NCBI GenBank assembly: GCA_020055645.1
Contig: CM034547.1
Span: forward strand, 41,085,909-41,149,908
Reading direction: 5' to 3'
Origin: Tomocerus qinae
Taxonomy: Eukaryota > Arthropoda > Collembola > Entomobryomorpha > Tomoceridae
DNA: 64,000 bases
This document shows, in pieces, positions 10,170-21,585 of this stretch. The stretch's first letter is position 1. Every line of letters starts with the position of its first letter. Both the position numbers and the translations under genes were made by a program. The notes under the pieces were generated by a model that saw nothing but the letters and a program-made list of their open reading frames with translations, made no database searches and had not been told where the DNA came from.

Positions 10170-11445
10170 TTAAACGCTAAATGTGGCGTTAATGTCGCCT
10201 GTTAACTATAGCTAAGCAAATAGGGTGGCACTGGCACTGTAAATCACTTAAAAATATAACAGGTAAAAACCTGGAAAAGTATACGGTGAGAATGCCAGAA
10301 AAACTCGAAAACAAGGTATATTTAGATACCAATATATAATTAAAGCTTGTAATTTTACAATTTTCTTCTAAAAAATCTCCCTGTGTGTTTACAGCTAATT
10401 CACTTGCAACTGACTCTTCGAAAAACAAAGCAATTTGAAGGACAAATACAATAGTAACCACCCCTATAAAGCGAGGATGGAAAATATTTTAGGCAATGGG
10501 AACACCAGTCAAAGCTGCTATTAGTGTTGTTTGAGAACACCTTTGCAATCGTCAATACAACGTTGTATTCACTCAGTAATTGAAACGACTCCAAGTTATT
10601 TTCTGAAAATCAAAATCCAGGTTAATTTGTCGTATCCATATCCATTGTAATTAAGCAACAATTAATAGTATAAATCTTTCCGCAATAACAACATTTAACG
10701 GTAAAATATATTTAGATATGTCAGTGATTGTTGTGTGAAAAAATCGCCATAATATTTAAAGGAACTGTGAAATTACAATTTTCAGCTATTTATACGAAAA
10801 AGTTTGTTTCCCTTTAATGTAGGATCATCTCATTTCAATGTTTGAATTTCCAGGAATTTAATATCTGCAGTTATTAGCACTCAAGGCAAATAGACTGATT
10901 TCCGCCCCCTCCCCTCCCTGGCATCAGGTGGGTTCAGTAGAGGGAAGTCCCATAAGAGAGTTTGAAATTTTATATGGGTGGGTATCCATGACTATCAGCA
11001 TCTTGGACTGGGACCGAAATGGGACTAATTTCAAAAGAAAGTTCCATATAAAGGTTCAAACTCTCTAATGGGACCTCTCTCTACTGAACCCACCTGATTC
11101 CAGGGAGGAAAACGGGAGGCAAGGGAACAGTTTATTGGCCTTGTCAGCACTCAACGTCTAGTTGACACTGATACGAGTGTGTATCTAGTGTTTTAGGCAA
11201 GTTGTATGGTTGTTGCAAGGAAATTAACTGTAAACGCACGGGGAGATTTTTTAGAAGAAAATTTTAAAATTACAAGCTTTAATTATATATTGGTATCTAA
11301 ATATACCTTGTTTTCGAGTTTTTCTGGCATTCTCACCGTATACTTTTCCAGGTTTTTACCTGTTATATTTTTTATTTTATTGTTTTTCTTGATATATCTG
11401 GTTATAACGATCATAAAACTACGAACTACAAAAGTTTGAACCAGA
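10170..11445. mobile_element. inverted-repeat element, family F copy 1
   Basis: About 190 bp on the left (containing CAGGTAAAAACCTGG and AAACTCGAAAACAAGG) is repeated in reverse complement at 11200-11390. The same ends appear at 26830-27785 and partially at 13120-13480, 28190-28560 and 50150-50290. The short open frames inside follow the inverted repeats and are not genes. A younger MITE interrupts it at 10882-11143. Confidence 0.65.
10882..11143. mobile_element. hAT-type MITE inside family F copy 1
   Basis: The ends are CAAGGCAAATAGACTGATT and its near complement ending TTGGCCTTG. It is flanked by TTAGCACT and TCAGCACT, an 8-bp duplication with one mismatch. A sister copy is at 22358-22605. 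Confidence 0.82.
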
Positions 11446-11509
11446 TCTATATGAACCATATTATGAATATTTCGAAATCAGTTATGTACGTTACAATACA
11501 GCGCACGAC

Positions 11510-12086
11510 AATGAACAGTACTAGAGTAAAAATCTATTTAATATTATGTCCCTATTTCCGAAATAGTTATCCCTGCCTAGTTTATAATCAAAGAGCTTGG
11601 ATTTTGTCATGTCGAGCTCTGTGGTTATAATGTAAATTTCACATATGGAAAACTGATACATAATGTTATTTGAGCTACGTGTTTATTTTGATTTTTTCGT
11701 AAAATTATTAATATATTATGTATGTAATAAGATAAATTTATTTTTTATTGGGGGATGCCGCCCCCAAACCCCCGCTTGAGGGGAAATAAATAGTTGGTAT
11801 CCTTGAAGTTAGTAAAACACAGTACGAGCCACCAAAGCATAAATGTTTGTATTAGCAGTAATGAACATTATAGATCTGCATGGCTATTACAATTTGACAT
11901 TTTCGATGCCTGGAATCCCACTTAATGCTAATTTTTTTCCATCCCTGAAATTTTCCTCATTGTTTATTTTACAATCCTTGTAAGTACCCTCAAGCCTAAT
12001 ATATTTTCCATCCCTGGAATTGTTCACAGTATTCGGTATTTGCACTGAGATGATTGGGATAAATTGGGAATGGGAATACGACGTAA
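11510..12086. repeat. dispersed repeat O, copy 1
   Basis: Shares a long stretch with 31745-32390, including CCCCAAACCCCCGCTTGAGG and the words CCATCCCTGGAATTGTTC. In copy 2 a MITE splits this sequence at ATATTTTC; copy 1 shows the unoccupied site near 12000-12008. Family unknown. Confidence 0.6.
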
Positions 12087-12580
12087 GGGACCGTCCATAT
12101 ATTATGTCATCAAAAAATCGCGATTTTTCGGACCCCTCCCCCCTTATGTCATCACATGTCAGCATTTGCCTGACCCCCCCTAATATATTATGTCAACATT
12201 GCTCTTACCCCCCACCCAAAAAATTTGCAAAACAGATAACGAATTTAGAAAGTTTAAATTTTTTTAAGCCTGCAAGGTACAAAATTAAAAACTGTAACTG
12301 ATTTACATAATATTATTTATTTTAAGTTTATAGAAGCAAAATTAGTAGCACTGAAAGTAATATTTAGTGGTAAATATCAAAATTAGAAATGGAGTTTTGG
12401 CTTGCATCACAATCCAAATATTTTTTGCAACCGTTTTTTGCTAAGGTTTATTCTTTTTTTATTTATTTTTGTTGACATAATCATCAGCTCATACCCCCTC
12501 CCTCCCCCTGTCAACAATTGTCAACATTTGCCTAGACCCCCTCCCTCCCTAACGTGTTGACATAATATGTGGATGGTCCC
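12087..12580. mobile_element. PIF/Harbinger-like MITE
   Basis: The ends are GGGACCGTCCATATATTATG and the complement of CATAATATGTGGATGGTCCC, with TAA on both sides. A 3-bp TAA duplication is typical of PIF/Harbinger. The interior has C-rich tracts and no gene. Confidence 0.7.
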
Positions 12581-12583
12581 TAA

Positions 12584-13119
12584 CAGGAATAAATGCATTT
12601 TAAAAGCCCACATTATTGTCATTATTGAGATGATGCAAGCCAATGAGCCAATTCAGTGCACTCCGTATCTACGGAAATTGAATTAGGAAATGGGATGTTT
12701 CACTGTGTATTCCTAGTCCATACACTCCATCCAGAACCCAATTGACTATGACTATGATGCATTGTACCAAGTAGCCAAGGAGATAAATTGGTGACCAAAC
12801 AATTTCAAAATTCATTCTTCCGGTTCCTACGGCTAAAGTTGGCACGGGACAGCTGATGTTGACCTGGATCGCAACCCACCGACGAATGCTTTATCTTTTC
12901 GGTATCTTGCATTATTTCACAGAAATTACTAGTTTACGAGAAATCGGAGCTGACAAAATTTGAACGAGTACCTAATCGCATACTAGTGGTGAAACCCCAC
13001 ATTGCCCTTCGGGCAATGCGCTGCCTGCTTTGCAGTTTCTCCCCGTATAAAAAAATAAAACTCACTGAAATTAGGAGGGCCTAATAGCCTAATGGACCAG
13101 TTGTCGTTAACCGGTATCA
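12584..13119. other. spacer with a small hairpin
   Basis: No gene. A perfect 8-bp stem with a 3-base loop (CATTGCCC-TTC-GGGCAATG) lies at 13000-13018, followed by the hairpin CTGC-CTGCTT-TGCAG. Whether these are transcribed is unknown. Confidence 0.4.
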
Positions 13120-13480
13120 AAGTATCAAAGGGATATGGATGGGTAAAAAACTAACACCATATCTTGATTGTCGGACATCTGCCAATAGACTTTCGGGTGT
13201 TTACTAAGTATACTTTTAAATAATTTGGCCAGTTGATAAAATAAAAAATAGTTGTTATTGAAAAGTGTACTTTTAGAACTCGCAAACTCAATTACACCTC
13301 GTAATTTTAAGATTTTCTTCAAAAAAATCTCCCCGTGCGTTTACCGCTAATTCACTTGCAATTCTCCTCGAAAAAAAAACATTTTAAAGAACAAAAACAC
13401 AATAGTGATTCAATTAACTCCTGAAGCGGGGATGGAAAATATTTTCGACAATGGGAACACCGGTCAAAGCTGACAATGGC
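13120..13480. repeat. family F fragment
   Basis: Contains the family F words AAAAAAATCTCCCCGTGCG and GGGGATGGAAAATATTTTCG in the same order as at 27500-27640 but lacks the opposite end. Confidence 0.45.
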
Positions 13481-14014
13481 ACAGCATTTATATTATTTTC
13501 ATAAAGCATTCCCAGGGGAAATATTTATTGAAATTCTGAACTTAGCATTACAGCATTGTGATTACTTACTATTAGCACTTTCATACGGCGTACTGTGCAC
13601 CGACTTTCCTACATCCCTTCAACAACAGCTAATAGTAGCCCAGGCAACGCAAGCACAAGTATAGTGCACAGCTCAGATCCGCTGGCAATAAATAAGATTA
13701 CAGGCATCGATTCCTAGCGGCGATCTGTTAATTTTTGTCTGAAATTTAATAATTTTTGTTTTTTTGTCGGAAATTATACTACTAACACAATTTTACGCGA
13801 TGCCTGTTTGTAGCATACATGCGCAATGCGTGCTGCAGAACGATAGGAGAGAATAGTTTGTTTGTGTGTGTAGGCATTACCTTCGCTCCGCTACATGTCA
13901 ACCACACACTCTTTAGCCCAAGTAGTAAGCGCGCCGCCCATGCTGCCGGTAAAGACTTCGACTCTTAGCAATGTAACTATACTTTTTGCCTCATGCATAT
14001 TAATTAATGCACAT

Positions 14015-14137
14015 CAATTGAGCACCTCCACCGTAAAATGACAAATCTCAGTGTCTACGAAATTAAATTTTGTTAAAGTTAACAAATTTTATTCGTAGCA
14101 ACTGAGATTTGTCATTATTCGTTTTAAGAGCTCAATT
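14015..14137. mobile_element. small foldback element
   Basis: Arms AATGACAAATCTCAG / CTGAGATTTGTCATT bounded by CAATTGAGC and GCTCAATT. One arm recurs alone at 46880-46915. Confidence 0.6.
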
Positions 14138-14206
14138 ATTAGTTTAAATGTTACCTTCTAGGGTATTTTATACCATCGGCGAAGTATTATAGAAATGAGT
14201 TAAGGC

Positions 14207-14256
14207 CAAGAAGCATAAACTGTAGTCATAGCGCTTAAGTCAGTTTATGCTTCTTG
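14207..14256. mobile_element. 50-bp hAT-like micro-foldback
   Basis: CAAGAAGCATAAACTG and its reverse complement almost touch. Flanks GTTAAGGC and GATAAGGC make an 8-bp duplication with one mismatch. The same ends border 36587-36820 and 36829-36895. At 50 bp it is little more than two terminal repeats. Confidence 0.75.
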
Positions 14257-16395
14257 GATAAGGCCATACTCTTCCTATTCCTATTGTTATCACGATTTGT
14301 GATGTCATTATCAGTTGATTTTCAATCTACTAAAAATTGTTTGCAATGATACATGACGTCATTTTGACGTAACCAAGTAAATAATGATGGTAGGAATGTC
14401 AATCTCCCTTTAAGGTTACCAATTTGATCTGTTGGTCAAATTAACACCGCCTAATTGTTGGTCAAATTTACACGGCCTAATTGATGGTCAATGCTCTAAA
14501 AATTAATAAACCAGAAAAGGACTGTGTTCCCTGGATTTGGGTGCAGCGCTTCCCAGTCGTGATATTTAGTGGCCGCGGCGGCTGGAAATTTTGGGAAAAA
14601 CAGCTGCGGCTGGCCGTCATGGCTTCATGTAATTTTCCCCATCAGTTGCGGCGACTGATAGCAAATTTGACCATAAAACGGCGGCGGCAGCGGCTGACCA
14701 TCACGGCTGGGGGCTCTGTTTGGATGTGAGAAGCAGGGGAGGTTGGTGTGATGGCCTTACTATCTCACATTCAATTCCAGGCAAATCCCTCTAGAATCCT
14801 GTCGTGCGAATTTATTCGCATTTTTGTTAAGGGAAGTGTATGCCGCTAAAAGTGGAAAATTTAGATAACTTTGTTTATAGTAAAGAAACCATGGATATAA
14901 TTTTAAATGAAGCAGAATAGACCATTTATTGCACAAAAGTAGGTACTAAAGCTCTTTCTTATTTTCTCTTACTACTCATCACCTTTGAATCCAAATATCT
15001 CCAAAAAACCGATTATCACTTATTGGGATTGTGCAGACCAACGATTTGTTATATAATCCCGTAAGGATTTTCCATGTTTTCCTCTCTAAACTGTGAGCAA
15101 ACTAATTTTTGATACTGTTTTGATGCTATTGTCCATTCCAACACATTCAAAACTCATTCCAATGCATTGGAAATTAATTCCTTCCAACGCATTGGAAACT
15201 CATTCGAAACTGCCTGCCCTGCCTAATGGATTTTTGCCTAATCTATCGCGTCATCTAGACTTGTAGACACCGATAAAACAAATAGCAGGATAATATCATT
15301 AAAAAGATAACAGGCACTGGTGGTCAGATGCTTACTTATGCATCTAGTGGGGCTCGAATATAGATTGACTTCGATGCCTGCAACCACCAATGCCTTTGTG
15401 CTATGATTATACAAACTCGGTAAGGTAACATGTACTACCATGGACATGGATGACCAAAAAATGGGTTAATGAGCCTTAATTTTTTTGTTGCGCTTTAGAT
15501 TTAAAAAGTAATGCGTAGTATTTTATAAGAGGCACATAATAGGTCCGGTTTGGGGGAAAACTCGGTAAATATGGGGGTTATAGGTCCCCCAACCAATCCT
15601 AAAATGAACCTGTTACAAACACTACAACAACTACTCAAAAATCATCAGCGGAATAAAAATTACAAAAAATAAGCAACCAAAAACTTTTAAAAATTGCTAA
15701 GTACAATCAAAATCTGCGACAAAAATTAAATTTAACGTGAGTTGAAATAAAACTTGTGGCAAAAATTTATAAACATCAGCGCAAAAAAACCATGACGAAA
15801 AGTTAATATACATAATAAATACAAAGCTAAACTTAAAAAAAGCTAACACAACTGTCTCTGATAGTAAGTTCATGATATACATTAAATACCATTAACCTAT
15901 TTTTGACTACCCGTTGAAAACCAAAACAAATCCCATATAGCGGGCGTGGACAAAGAGATTTCGGAAAGTAATTTAATAAAAAATAAAGATGCAATAACGG
16001 AAATTAAAAAATATTATCTATATAGAATTAAATAATAAACAAGGAATAAGCAACTAATAAACAAGTTTATTAGTTAGCAATAAAAAATCAAAAAATATAT
16101 TATTTTCCGATACCTGCTCCTCCTACCCTAGATACGGCGTCATAAAGTGAATCAGTTCGCAACAACGAGACAGTATGTGACAGTCCTAACGAAAAGACAA
16201 AAATGGCACTGCGCAAAACGTGATGACGCCGTGTAACCTAACGAAAACAACAATTTTGCTTTTGTCTTTTCAAAAATATATGCAATTTAAGGATGAAAAT
16301 CATGATAAGAGCATTTTTCAATAAAAATACAATTACCATGAAATAAAAGTAACTGTATGCAAAATATACTATGACGACCAAGGTAAGGTTAATAA
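14257..16395. other. gene-free AT-rich spacer
   Basis: No exon could be supported. A short imperfect repeat of CATTCCAA/GCATTGGAAA words lies at 15120-15215. A slightly GC-richer block at 14560-14730 (GCGGCGGC words) carries a short open frame with no splice support. Confidence 0.5.
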
Positions 16396-17052
16396 AATAT
16401 GACGATGGAATTAAAACTAAAATAAGATATAACGATGGAATTAAAATAAGATATGACGATGGAATTAAAATAAGATATGACGATGGAATTAAAATAAGAT
16501 ATGACGGTGGAATTAAAATAAGATATGACGATGGAATTAAAATAAGATATGACGATGGAATTAAAATAAGATATGACGATGGAATTAAAATAAGATATGA
16601 CGATGGAATTAAAATAAGATATGACGATGGAATTAAAATAAGATATGACGATGGAATTAAAATAAGATATGACGATGGAATTAAAATAAGATATGACGAT
16701 GGAATTAAAATAAGATATGACGATGGAATTAAAATAAGATATGACGATGGAATTAAAATAAGATATGACGATGGAATTAAAATAAGATATGACGATGGAA
16801 TTAAAATAAGATATGACGATGGAATTAAAATAAGATATGACGATGGAATTAAAATAAGATATGACGATGGAATTAAAATAAGATATGACGATGGAATTAA
16901 AATAAGATATGACGATGGAATTAAAATAAGATATGACGATGGAATTAAAATAAGATATGACGATGGAATTAAAATTAAAATAAGATATGACGATGGAATT
17001 AAAATTAAAATAAGATATAACGATGGAATTAACATTAAAACAAGATATGACG
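16396..17052 (+). repeat. 24-bp minisatellite, about 27 copies
   Basis: The unit is TATGACGATGGAATTAAAATAAGA with rare GGT and AACG variants and two insertions of AATTAA near the right end. Because 24 is a multiple of three, several frames stay open on both strands (YDDGIKIR on plus, LILIPSSY on minus). This is a by-product of the period, not evidence of a protein. Confidence 0.95.
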
Positions 17053-17307
17053 CCAAACGTCTTGTTAGTATTTATACTAACACCAAATACTATAAATCCG
17101 CCACCATTGGAACATAAATTAGGATCTGAAAAATCTATAACTATAATCTATCGTTGTATGTATAACTAAAATCTATAAAAGTTGGCATATTTGTATTAAA
17201 TTAAAATTTTCTATTGCTCCAGAAAATATTAACTTATAGTTTGGAAGGGCCATTTTTCAACATTTTTACCTGCACAAAATTGGAAATGAAAGGCCATTAT
17301 TAAATTG

Positions 17308-18942
17308 TTAAAGCTTTGGAAAATTGTTAAGTAAATAAATAGGGAATAATAACAAAATATTTACTTTTGAAGACTCTAATTCTTTCTCAACTTTTCTAGT
17401 AGCCTCCTCCTCTATTCTGCCAAGTCTATAACTTGGCTGTTTGAAGCCCATATTTCTCTCTAATCTGGAGTCGATAATTTCAGGTAACATGTCTTCGTAA
17501 GAAAACCGATCTAGTTTCGCTTTTAGAGTATCCCATATAGCCAAAGTGTCCTTTCTGTAAATTCTGGTTACAAATAGAAAGCCATCTTCCGAATAATATT
17601 GCTCATTCTCAGCTATAGGACCTTGCGTCCAGATGCAGAAGTCACACCAATCACGATTGGTTATGTGGAGTTGCATTACAACCTGATAGTAATACTCATG
17701 AGTACTTTTCAATACAAGGGAATGATTTTTGTTCTTTTCTAAATACGAGCCAGTTTTTCGGTTGTACACGTCTTCAGGGTAGTTATATTGTTCAATTATA
17801 GGACACTTTACCTCCACCAGACCGCGTTCTGTACCAACATCTACAAGTCCATCTGGACTGGCTCCTAAGATTGGGTTATCTAAGCATATAAATAAACCTG
17901 ACTTTTGCACCGAATAGCCAAACATCTTTTCGTATTTCTGGATAGCCCGACTTTCGTTTAATTTGCCCCATGTAGTAGCCACATTGCCTTTGAACTTTGG
18001 ATAGCCATATATAAGGGAGTCCAGCATTTTCACATTGGGTGTTGAATCTCTAAAACCATTTAGTTTACCAGCTAGACTTGCTGTAATCATTGAAGATCTT
18101 TTTGCTACATAAGTCTTGTTTGCAAATTGATTAACCGTTTGTAAATGAATAGCCCACTGTTCTCCACTATCCGCTACTCGTTTCTTTTTCAGATATATTT
18201 CAACTTCAGCCTTATATTCAGTGTCTGATAAGTCTGGTTTATTTGCATGTGGGCCATATTGACTGTCCTCGATATACATTTTACTTTTGCTATAGAACTC
18301 TGGTGCCTTAAGACTATTAGAAAATTTACTTGTCTTTGACCTCCGGCTTCTAGTCTTATTTTGGATAGCTAATTTCTGTTGTCGCTCCTTAATGCCACGT
18401 TCGAACATTTTTTGAATTAGCTGACCTGGGTCTTTTCCTGTCACCATCTTCATAACTGGTGCGTACCAGCCTGTTCCATAGAAAGAAGCTAATAGAGACT
18501 GCAATGTTTTTCGGTGGTAAGAACCTGCTAGCACCGTATTCGTGCGCTTTCCACGAAGAAACTTTGCTAGATGGCTAAAGTGTCCTTCCGCCAAATTGGT
18601 TGTTTTACTAAAAATGAGTGACTTAGAATTTTTAGCCAATCGGTCTATTACTTTTGTGCACTCAAGGTAAATCGATGTATTTTTTAATTGCAGATATTTT
18701 GAAGTTCCTGTTACGTTCCGTTTTTCACTTTTTATTTGCAAATCTGCGCCAGAGCATACCTTTCCGTGTTCACTGGACAAATTTAACGCAATTTGTAACG
18801 CAGCAATTGAAAACAGTCTACGACCATTTGGTATTTTGCTATCACACATCTCAGCCGGGTCACTTGTTTTTTGGTATTTGTTTTTAGGAGCATTTTTGGA
18901 GGCCTCTCCTCTTTGTCGCTTGATTTTACTAACCCTCGGCAT
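17308..18942 (-). CDS. YqaJ-type exonuclease domain protein, Mutator-associated family
   Basis: A 544-residue open frame starts at ATG 18942. Residues 1-30 are basic (MPRVSKIKRQR), probably nuclear. Residues 110-160 (TTNLAEGHFSHLAKFLRGKR, then GSYHR) match the C-terminal end of a transposase-like region seen in large invertebrate Mutator-like proteins. Residues 280-440 form a lambda-exonuclease/YqaJ fold: E330, ASPDGL with D364, VEVKCP with E377 and K379, and Q420 in YYYQVVMQLH. The nuclease residues look complete. The frame may splice after codon 526 (AAAA|gtaaat, end 17365) to a short exon at 17269-17234 ending in a stop, replacing an intron-like tail. Relatives are usually much longer and carry a transposase core between the two parts; that core is absent here. 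Whether it is a transposon product or a domesticated gene is open. Confidence 0.75.
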   Translation of the reverse strand: MPRVSKIKRQRGEASKNAPKNKYQKTSDPAEMCDSKIPNGRRLFSIAALQIALNLSSEHGKVCSGADLQIKSEKRNVTGTSKYLQLKNTSIYLECTKVIDRLAKNSKSLIFSKTTNLAEGHFSHLAKFLRGKRTNTVLAGSYHRKTLQSLLASFYGTGWYAPVMKMVTGKDPGQLIQKMFERGIKERQQKLAIQNKTRSRRSKTSKFSNSLKAPEFYSKSKMYIEDSQYGPHANKPDLSDTEYKAEVEIYLKKKRVADSGEQWAIHLQTVNQFANKTYVAKRSSMITASLAGKLNGFRDSTPNVKMLDSLIYGYPKFKGNVATTWGKLNESRAIQKYEKMFGYSVQKSGLFICLDNPILGASPDGLVDVGTERGLVEVKCPIIEQYNYPEDVYNRKTGSYLEKNKNHSLVLKSTHEYYYQVVMQLHITNRDWCDFCIWTQGPIAENEQYYSEDGFLFVTRIYRKDTLAIWDTLKAKLDRFSYEDMLPEIIDSRLERNMGFKQPSYRLGRIEEEATRKVEKELESSKVNILLLFPIYLLNNFPKL

Positions 18943-19776
18943 TTTTTTTAGTTTTCAGTAGTGAGAGTGAATGAATATCAAATACTCAATACTTCCAAAA
19001 ACTGTAAAATAAAGATATTGTACCAATTATAATCTGTCAAAGATCCCTTCCCAGACAAATTACGTTCCATAATTAGCTTTTTCCAATTAAAAACCATATT
19101 TTTATGATATGTGGAAAAGGTTTTGGCCCCAGATTCAAAGTGTTGCCCCTTTTTGATTGGTCACACTCACAATAAGATCTCAGATTGGAGCCTCCCTATA
19201 TTATAACTTGTTTAATATAATAGGCCCCATTTTTTATTACCGCATCCTAACCCTAATAAGGCCCTGAACTTGAGGAATAATTAAAAAATTTTGTGGTGGG
19301 AAGTGTCTGGGAAGTCATTTGATTTTAAACAGTCAATCACCTACAACCGATAAAAGACACCGCGGTAATAAAAAAGCTTATTGCAATCAGAGAAGTCCAA
19401 TAGATAATGTATGAAATAGGAATAAGGTTAGGTAGATTGGTAATGCTGTATCTTCCTGTGTTATTCCAATTTTCATGCAGTTGTCTCATTTCTAGCTGAC
19501 ATATCCTTACCACCACTTTTCACTTATTGGTTGTAAAAAAGAGTGGAGGGAACGAATGAATAATGCATTGCTGAAGCCTGCGGCAATGACAACAAACCTA
19601 CTGTGGGAGTAGCGAACTGTGGGAGTGAATTTCATTCCATATACAAACCAATGCATTGTTCAACTTTCGAAGTCAGCTCTTTAAACCAATAGATGAAAAC
19701 TGCTTGTTAGGATAAACCAAGGATCGAGACAGAAATGAACTGTGACGTCACAATTTCAATTGTCCTTCTTCAGAAG
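18943..19776. other. spacer upstream of the YqaJ gene
   Basis: Presumed promoter side of the YqaJ gene. No TATA box in a convincing place, no inverted repeat matching the other side of the gene, and no other gene seen. Confidence 0.4.
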
Positions 19777-19993
19777 CACACAATCATTGATGGGAATTGT
19801 TATTTCTAGCGAAGCTCCATCACATATTGAGATGGATCTTTGCTACAAATAACAGTTCCCACCGAAGATCGTGTGTTTCACTAATAGACGTTTCCCACAA
19901 TTCCAGGATAACACAGACAGGTATTGAAGCCGTTTCAATACCTACTCATGCTAATTTGGTGACCGGCCACCAATTGTGGGAAACCTCTATTAG
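19777..19993. mobile_element. two adjacent small foldbacks
   Basis: The first (19777-19875) has arms ACACAATCATTGATGGGAA / TTCCCACCGAAGATCGTGTGT. The second (19881-19993) has arms CTAATAGACGTTTCCCACAA / TTGTGGGAAACCTCTATTAG. Neither has coding capacity. Confidence 0.6.
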
Positions 19994-20300
19994 AATTGAG
20001 AAATAAATAAAATAACACAATTTTACTTATTTTCCAGATGTGATGGTTGAGGTTTACCTATTTTTGACTGTCAATCAGTATGGAAGGAAATGCGAGCAGT
20101 CTGAAAACAGAAGCCGTCCTTTGTCACCAAAAAATGCTGTACTAAAAGTATATTTCATATTCTAGCGCTTCAACATATTATTTGAATTTGGCTGACAAGG
20201 TGACAAGGTGACAAGTATAGACAATTTATTCACTTAGCCCCAGTCCTAGTTACGGTTTCTTGGATCATGAACAATAAAATACAGATCAAACCCGACTTCC

Positions 20301-20588
20301 TTTACAGCAATCGAATCAACTCAAAAACCAATAGACCTACAAAAAAGTTTAAATAGGGAAACAGAACCTCTACAATCCTATCTACAATGCTCCGAAAGAA
20401 TATTTCAAACATATTGGTCCAATCTGGAGATATAAACGATTTAGTGCGGAATTTGCAATTAATCGCAACTACAGAAAAAAGTTTAAAATATTCTTTCGGA
20501 GCCGAATGCTGTGGGTTATGGAGCATCTTTTTCCCTATTTAAACTTTCTTGTAGCTCTTTTGGTTTTTGAGTTGATTCTTTTCCTGCA
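20301..20588. mobile_element. foldback element with inner palindrome
   Basis: Outer arms GAATCAACTCAAAAACCA / TGGTTTTTGAGTTGATTC. An inner pair GCTCCGAAAGAATATTT / AATATTCTTTCGGAGC lies at about 20389-20502. Confidence 0.65.
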
Positions 20589-20731
20589 AAAAAAGTTAAG
20601 AGGCAATTTGATAGTCAGAATGATTTGCCGGTTGCCAACGTACGTCCTACTTAAGGCCTAAGTATAGTGACGGCTTGGGTATATTGACGGGCTCGTATAA
20701 AGAAATGCGGACTAACTTTTTTGGCATGTAT

Positions 20732-21045
20732 GTATGAATACCATCACAACCCAACCTGCGGCATTCCAGGCTTCATTCGATTTTTTTGTAATGCATTCGA
20801 TTTGTGACGTCACACGGCGACATTTCCTATTCATTTCCATGGGGCAGAAAAATATTTTTGACAAATTTTTTTAAATTTTTTGACCTGCACTTTCACCATG
20901 GTGATGGCCCATGCAAATGTATAGGAAAGTCGCCGTGTGACGTCACAAATCGGTTTACATACACAAAAATTCAGAAGTGCCTGGGAATTCCAAACCTATT
21001 TTACTTCTACTAGCCTTGATCACAACCTGTGATGGTATTCATATT
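20732..21045. mobile_element. foldback element with TGACGTCA in its arms
   Basis: Outer arms TGAATACCATCACAAC / GTGATGGTATTCAT. The inner arms (about 20797-20953) are TTTGTGACGTCACACGGCGA and its reverse complement, each with a perfect CRE-like TGACGTCA. Confidence 0.6.
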
Positions 21046-21430
21046 CATATATTATAGATACACTGTACTAAATTCCATTATGTAAATAAAACACGCTATT
21101 GGATTAACTATAAACTGTGAGAACGTTATAATAGAGTAGACTAGTTTGGTAACGTTTGAATTGGTGGTCAGATTTGGTTTTTTAACATGTTTTATTGCCA
21201 ATTTAATTTTTTATCCTGTAAAGAAAAACGGATGCAGTAAATTATATTAAATAGTAATTAAAGGCTATTCTCAACAAAAGTCCTAGCATTTTCATGGTTC
21301 GCGCAATTGTTTGGGAACTTAAGGCCATTTTGGGGAAATGTATCTTAAAATTAACGCTTATTTTCTCACCAAAAGGAGTTTACAATGGCCCAATGTGTTT
21401 CTACAACTACTTATGACCTCTCCTTTCTCA

Positions 21431-21585
21431 TGTGATGAAACTTCGGATTTATAAAAAAATAGGCTACGGGACGTAATGACGTAATCATACAATTGTTTCC
21501 ATGGTTTCCATACGTAATTTCCTTTGTTTACGTCCCGTAGGCTATTCCAAATTTTTAAAGGTAAAACTCCGAAGTTTCATCACAT
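21431..21585. mobile_element. foldback element
   Basis: Arms TGTGATGAAACTTCGG / CCGAAGTTTCATCACA with an inner pair AGGCTACGGGACGTAA / TTTACGTCCCGTAGGCT. Confidence 0.6.

Noticed and set aside
16238-17117. Long repeated open frames on both strands
   Set aside because: They result from a 24-bp minisatellite whose period is a multiple of three; no splice, start context or domain supports a protein.
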